Part shown: positions 6,625-8,460 of the stretch, piece by piece
Layout of the letters: the number at the start of each line of letters is the position of its first letter
Position numbering within the stretch: the first letter of the stretch is position 1
Origin: Candidatus Aegiribacteria sp.
Lineage (GTDB): Bacteria; Fermentibacterota; Fermentibacteria; Fermentibacterales; Fermentibacteraceae
DNA: 8,460 bases
Assembly (NCBI GenBank): GCA_021107345.1
Contig: JAIOSX010000146.1
Coordinates: 1-8,460, forward strand
Direction: 5' to 3'
The notes under the pieces: model-generated
Told to the model about the DNA's origin: nothing
Seen by the model: the letters and a program-made list of their open reading frames with translations, nothing else
Databases searched by the model: none
Translations under genes and position numbers: made by a program

Positions 6625-7406
6625 TGAAGGTTGTTTTTACGGTATTCTCAATGTGCTTTCTTCTATCCTGTGGTACATCAGTAACGCAGGAATCCCTGGT
6701 CAGACAGAGTGAGCTTTACGCAAGCAGGATCGCTTTCGGCTGGGAAAAACTTGACTGTTTTCAGCTTCGAGGCAATGCAAAGCTTCAGGGAAGTAATCTC
6801 GTTGCGAGGGGGCCTTTTGTACTCTGGGGTAACGCCGGAGAAGGTCTGTTAAGAGGCGATTTTTACGGTCCTGACGGCAGGCCGGTCGTTTCTGTCAAGG
6901 GAGATTCAACTGGTATGCTGGTTTATATGCTCCGGGATGAATATGCCGTCTTCATGCCGGGAGGGCTTCGCATGGGTGGCGGGACCATCCCAGTTATGGA
7001 TCTTGTTCATCTTCTCAGAACTGGTTACCCTCTAGTAAGTGAAGCGTGGGAGATAACAGGCAGCGCATCAGTATCGGGAGAAAGAATCCAGTGGGTCTTC
7101 TGCGTCTCCGATACAGTAGATCGTATGATTCTATCAATGGATAAAGGGGAAATATTCCCCTCTGAATGCAAATGGAAAACCGGAGAATTCACAATCGGAG
7201 CCTCTTCACCTCACGATGAATACAATTCCTGGCCCTGGAGCTGGAGTACACGAATTAACGACAGTGCAGTAGACCTGGAGTTAACAGAAATCAATATTTC
7301 TGCAGTACCCTGGGAGAGTATATGGGAAATGACAGTTCCAATCCCCGTTGATACAGTTGATTCTACTCCTTTCTGGCAATCTGAATTTCGGCCTGATCGA
7401 CGATGA
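6624..7406 (+). CDS. Predicted lipoprotein, LolB/DUF4292-like fold suspected
   Basis: A 260-residue exported lipoprotein. A short hydrophobic signal peptide ends in the lipobox LLSC, with Cys16 as the predicted lipidated residue. The mature part begins with a helix (TQESLVRQSELYASRIAFGW) and continues in alternating strands such as CFQLRGNAKLQ (45-55) and LLRGDFYGPDGRPVVSVKGD (75-94). This resembles the half-barrel of LolA/LolB and the DUF4292 group, in which an early F.GxA/S strand is followed by repeated hairpins. That resemblance is by eye; lipid or lipoprotein handling at the envelope is therefore only a suggestion. The C-terminal 60 residues are rich in Trp, Asp and Pro. Translation restarts from the TAATG overlap with the small gene upstream; no strong separate ribosome binding site is seen. 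It lies 128 bases before the mreB start, which fits an envelope role. Confidence 0.8.
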   Translation: MKVVFTVFSMCFLLSCGTSVTQESLVRQSELYASRIAFGWEKLDCFQLRGNAKLQGSNLVARGPFVLWGNAGEGLLRGDFYGPDGRPVVSVKGDSTGMLVYMLRDEYAVFMPGGLRMGGGTIPVMDLVHLLRTGYPLVSEAWEITGSASVSGERIQWVFCVSDTVDRMILSMDKGEIFPSECKWKTGEFTIGASSPHDEYNSWPWSWSTRINDSAVDLELTEINISAVPWESIWEMTVPIPVDTVDSTPFWQSEFRPDRR

Positions 7407-7534
7407 TGTTAACATATTGCTTCCCCTGTTAACGACTGTTATTTCTAATTATATTAAAGCTGTTGAACCGGGAGTTGACGCAGACATGTTTGTTTACTAT
7501 TCAACCTGTTACAATTCAGTTTACAGGAGGGAGA
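7407..7534 (+). promoter_or_regulatory. mreB leader with weak promoter candidates and paired GTTAAC sites
   Basis: An AT-rich leader before mreB. Two GTTAAC palindromes lie at 7408-7413 and 7428-7433, 20 bases apart. TTAACG (7429-7434), 15 bases, then TATATT (7450-7455) is a possible promoter with a short spacer. TTGACG (7475-7480) and TACTAT (7495-7500) form a poorer one with 14 bases between. CAGGAGGGAG (7525-7534) is a strong ribosome binding site abutting ATG 7535. No terminator hairpin after the lipoprotein gene was found, so read-through from the upstream genes is likely. Confidence 0.35.
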
Positions 7535-8460
7535 ATGGGGATCTTCAGAGCATTTAGCAGTCTTTTCCAAAGAAAGCACAGTACACTGCTGTCAAATTCG
7601 ATGGCCATAGACCTGGGAACCGCGAATACACTCATATATCTCTCGGGCAGGGGTATTGTACTGGAACAACCCAGTGTTGTGGCAATTGAGCGAGAAAGCA
7701 GTGAGCTTGTTGCTGTAGGGAACGACGCAAAGGTAATGCTTGGACGAACCGGAATGTCTCTCCAGGCTGTAAAACCTTTAAAGGATGGTGTAATAACCAA
7801 CGCCACGGCTACGATGGCCATGTTGAGAGAATTTTTCAGTATGGCAAAAACCCGTAAGATCTCCATGAGACCCAGAATACTTGTATGCGTACCCAGCGGC
7901 ATCACAGAGGTTGAGGTCTCAGCGGTAAGAACTGCACTGGAAAGGGCAGGCGCAAGGGAGGTTCTTCTGGTTTCAGAGCCACTTGCTTCAGCCATAGGAG
8001 TAGGAATTCCAGTAGAGGGCGCCGCTGGAAACATGATTGTCGATATCGGCGGTGGAACAACTGAAGTTGCTGTAATCAGCCTTTCATCTATCGTCGCTAA
8101 CAATTCGATCAGGATTGGTGGTGATGAGATCGACGAGGCAATATCGGCGTATCTCAAAAAGCAGTACAGCCTCCTTATAGGTGAACGAACATCAGAATTA
8201 GTGAAGATACGAATGGGAACCGTGCTGGAGGATGACAATGAAGAGTACGAAGTAAGCGGACTTGATTTTGTAAACGGAATCCCCGAGACCTACTTGATTA
8301 GTTCCACGGATATCAGAAATGCCCTAAAGGAAGTAATTGGAACGATAGTAGATGCCGTAAGGCATGGCCTCGAAAAAACTCCTCCAGAGCTCGCAAGCGA
8401 TATCGTAGAACGCGGAATAGTGTTGACAGGTGGCGGGGCTCTTCTAAGAGGGCTGGACAA
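7535..8460 (+). CDS. mreB: Rod-shape-determining actin homologue MreB, partial (C-terminus beyond window)
   Basis: Bacterial actin that forms membrane-attached ATP-dependent filaments and guides the elongasome in sidewall peptidoglycan synthesis. The 308 visible codons cover about nine tenths of the usual ~345 residues. Motifs in order: an N-terminal amphipathic stretch (MGIFRAFSSLFQ) suited to membrane attachment, phosphate-1 loop AIDLGTANTLIY (24-35), LVCVPSGITEVE (116-127), phosphate-2 loop VDIGGGTTEVAVISL (168-182), IRIGGDEIDEAI (192-203), SLLIGERTSE (211-220) and the adenosine motif VLTGGGALLRGLD at the window edge. The ribosome binding site AGGAGGGAG directly precedes ATG 7535. A 128-base leader and weak promoter candidates suggest expression both with and apart from the upstream genes. 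mreC and mreD would be expected just downstream, outside the window. Confidence 0.98.
   Translation, partial: MGIFRAFSSLFQRKHSTLLSNSMAIDLGTANTLIYLSGRGIVLEQPSVVAIERESSELVAVGNDAKVMLGRTGMSLQAVKPLKDGVITNATATMAMLREFFSMAKTRKISMRPRILVCVPSGITEVEVSAVRTALERAGAREVLLVSEPLASAIGVGIPVEGAAGNMIVDIGGGTTEVAVISLSSIVANNSIRIGGDEIDEAISAYLKKQYSLLIGERTSELVKIRMGTVLEDDNEEYEVSGLDFVNGIPETYLISSTDIRNALKEVIGTIVDAVRHGLEKTPPELASDIVERGIVLTGGGALLRGLD

Noticed and set aside
7348..7557. 69-codon plus-strand frame bridging the lipoprotein and mreB
   Set aside because: It overlaps both genes in another frame and has no ribosome binding site or recognisable product.
7516..8238. 240-codon open frame on the minus strand
   Set aside because: It is antisense to mreB, whose motifs are unmistakable; its Ser/Ile/Pro-rich product is a typical mirror translation.

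Overview
The window is ordinary bacterial chromosome with nine protein genes (two cut by the window edges) and one compact palindromic element. The organism cannot be named from the sequence. The base composition is mid-range by eye. Ribosome binding sites are strong AGGAGG types. There is a lipobox lipoprotein next to mreB and a two-membrane-segment sensor protein. Together these suggest a rod-shaped, probably Gram-negative, uncultured-type bacterium; that is inference. No tRNA, rRNA or CRISPR array was seen.

Left part (1-3986): a tyrosine recombinase (minus strand, C-terminus off the window) is transcribed divergently from a membrane-bound PAS/transmitter/receiver protein. The 300-base gap between them holds a good promoter for the recombinase and a pair of 8-base direct repeats. 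The sensor protein looks like a hybrid histidine kinase whose transmitter half has lost its phospho-accepting His region and its ATP-binding residues, while its receiver domain keeps the Asp/Ser/Lys set. It is followed by an MgtC/SapB family membrane protein. Between the two lies a 138-base near-palindrome with 17-base terminal inverted repeats and a CTAG on each side, best read as a MITE-like insertion. Removing it and one CTAG leaves a 31-base gap, which suggests the two genes once formed a tighter operon.

Middle (3994-5334): an HD-domain phosphohydrolase of the YwfO/SAMHD1-like group on the minus strand, convergent with the MgtC gene (7 bases between stops).

Right part (5525-8460): a four-gene co-directional run. 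A PHP-domain phosphoesterase (TrpH/YciV type), a 69-residue helical protein and a lipoprotein are packed with a 5-base gap and a 1-base overlap. After a 127-base gap comes mreB, truncated by the window end. The first three are almost certainly co-translated; mreB may have its own promoter.

The most interesting signals are the apparent pseudo-kinase with an intact receiver, the CTAG-flanked palindromic element touching that gene's stop codon, and a tyrosine recombinase that lacks two usual catalytic residues.
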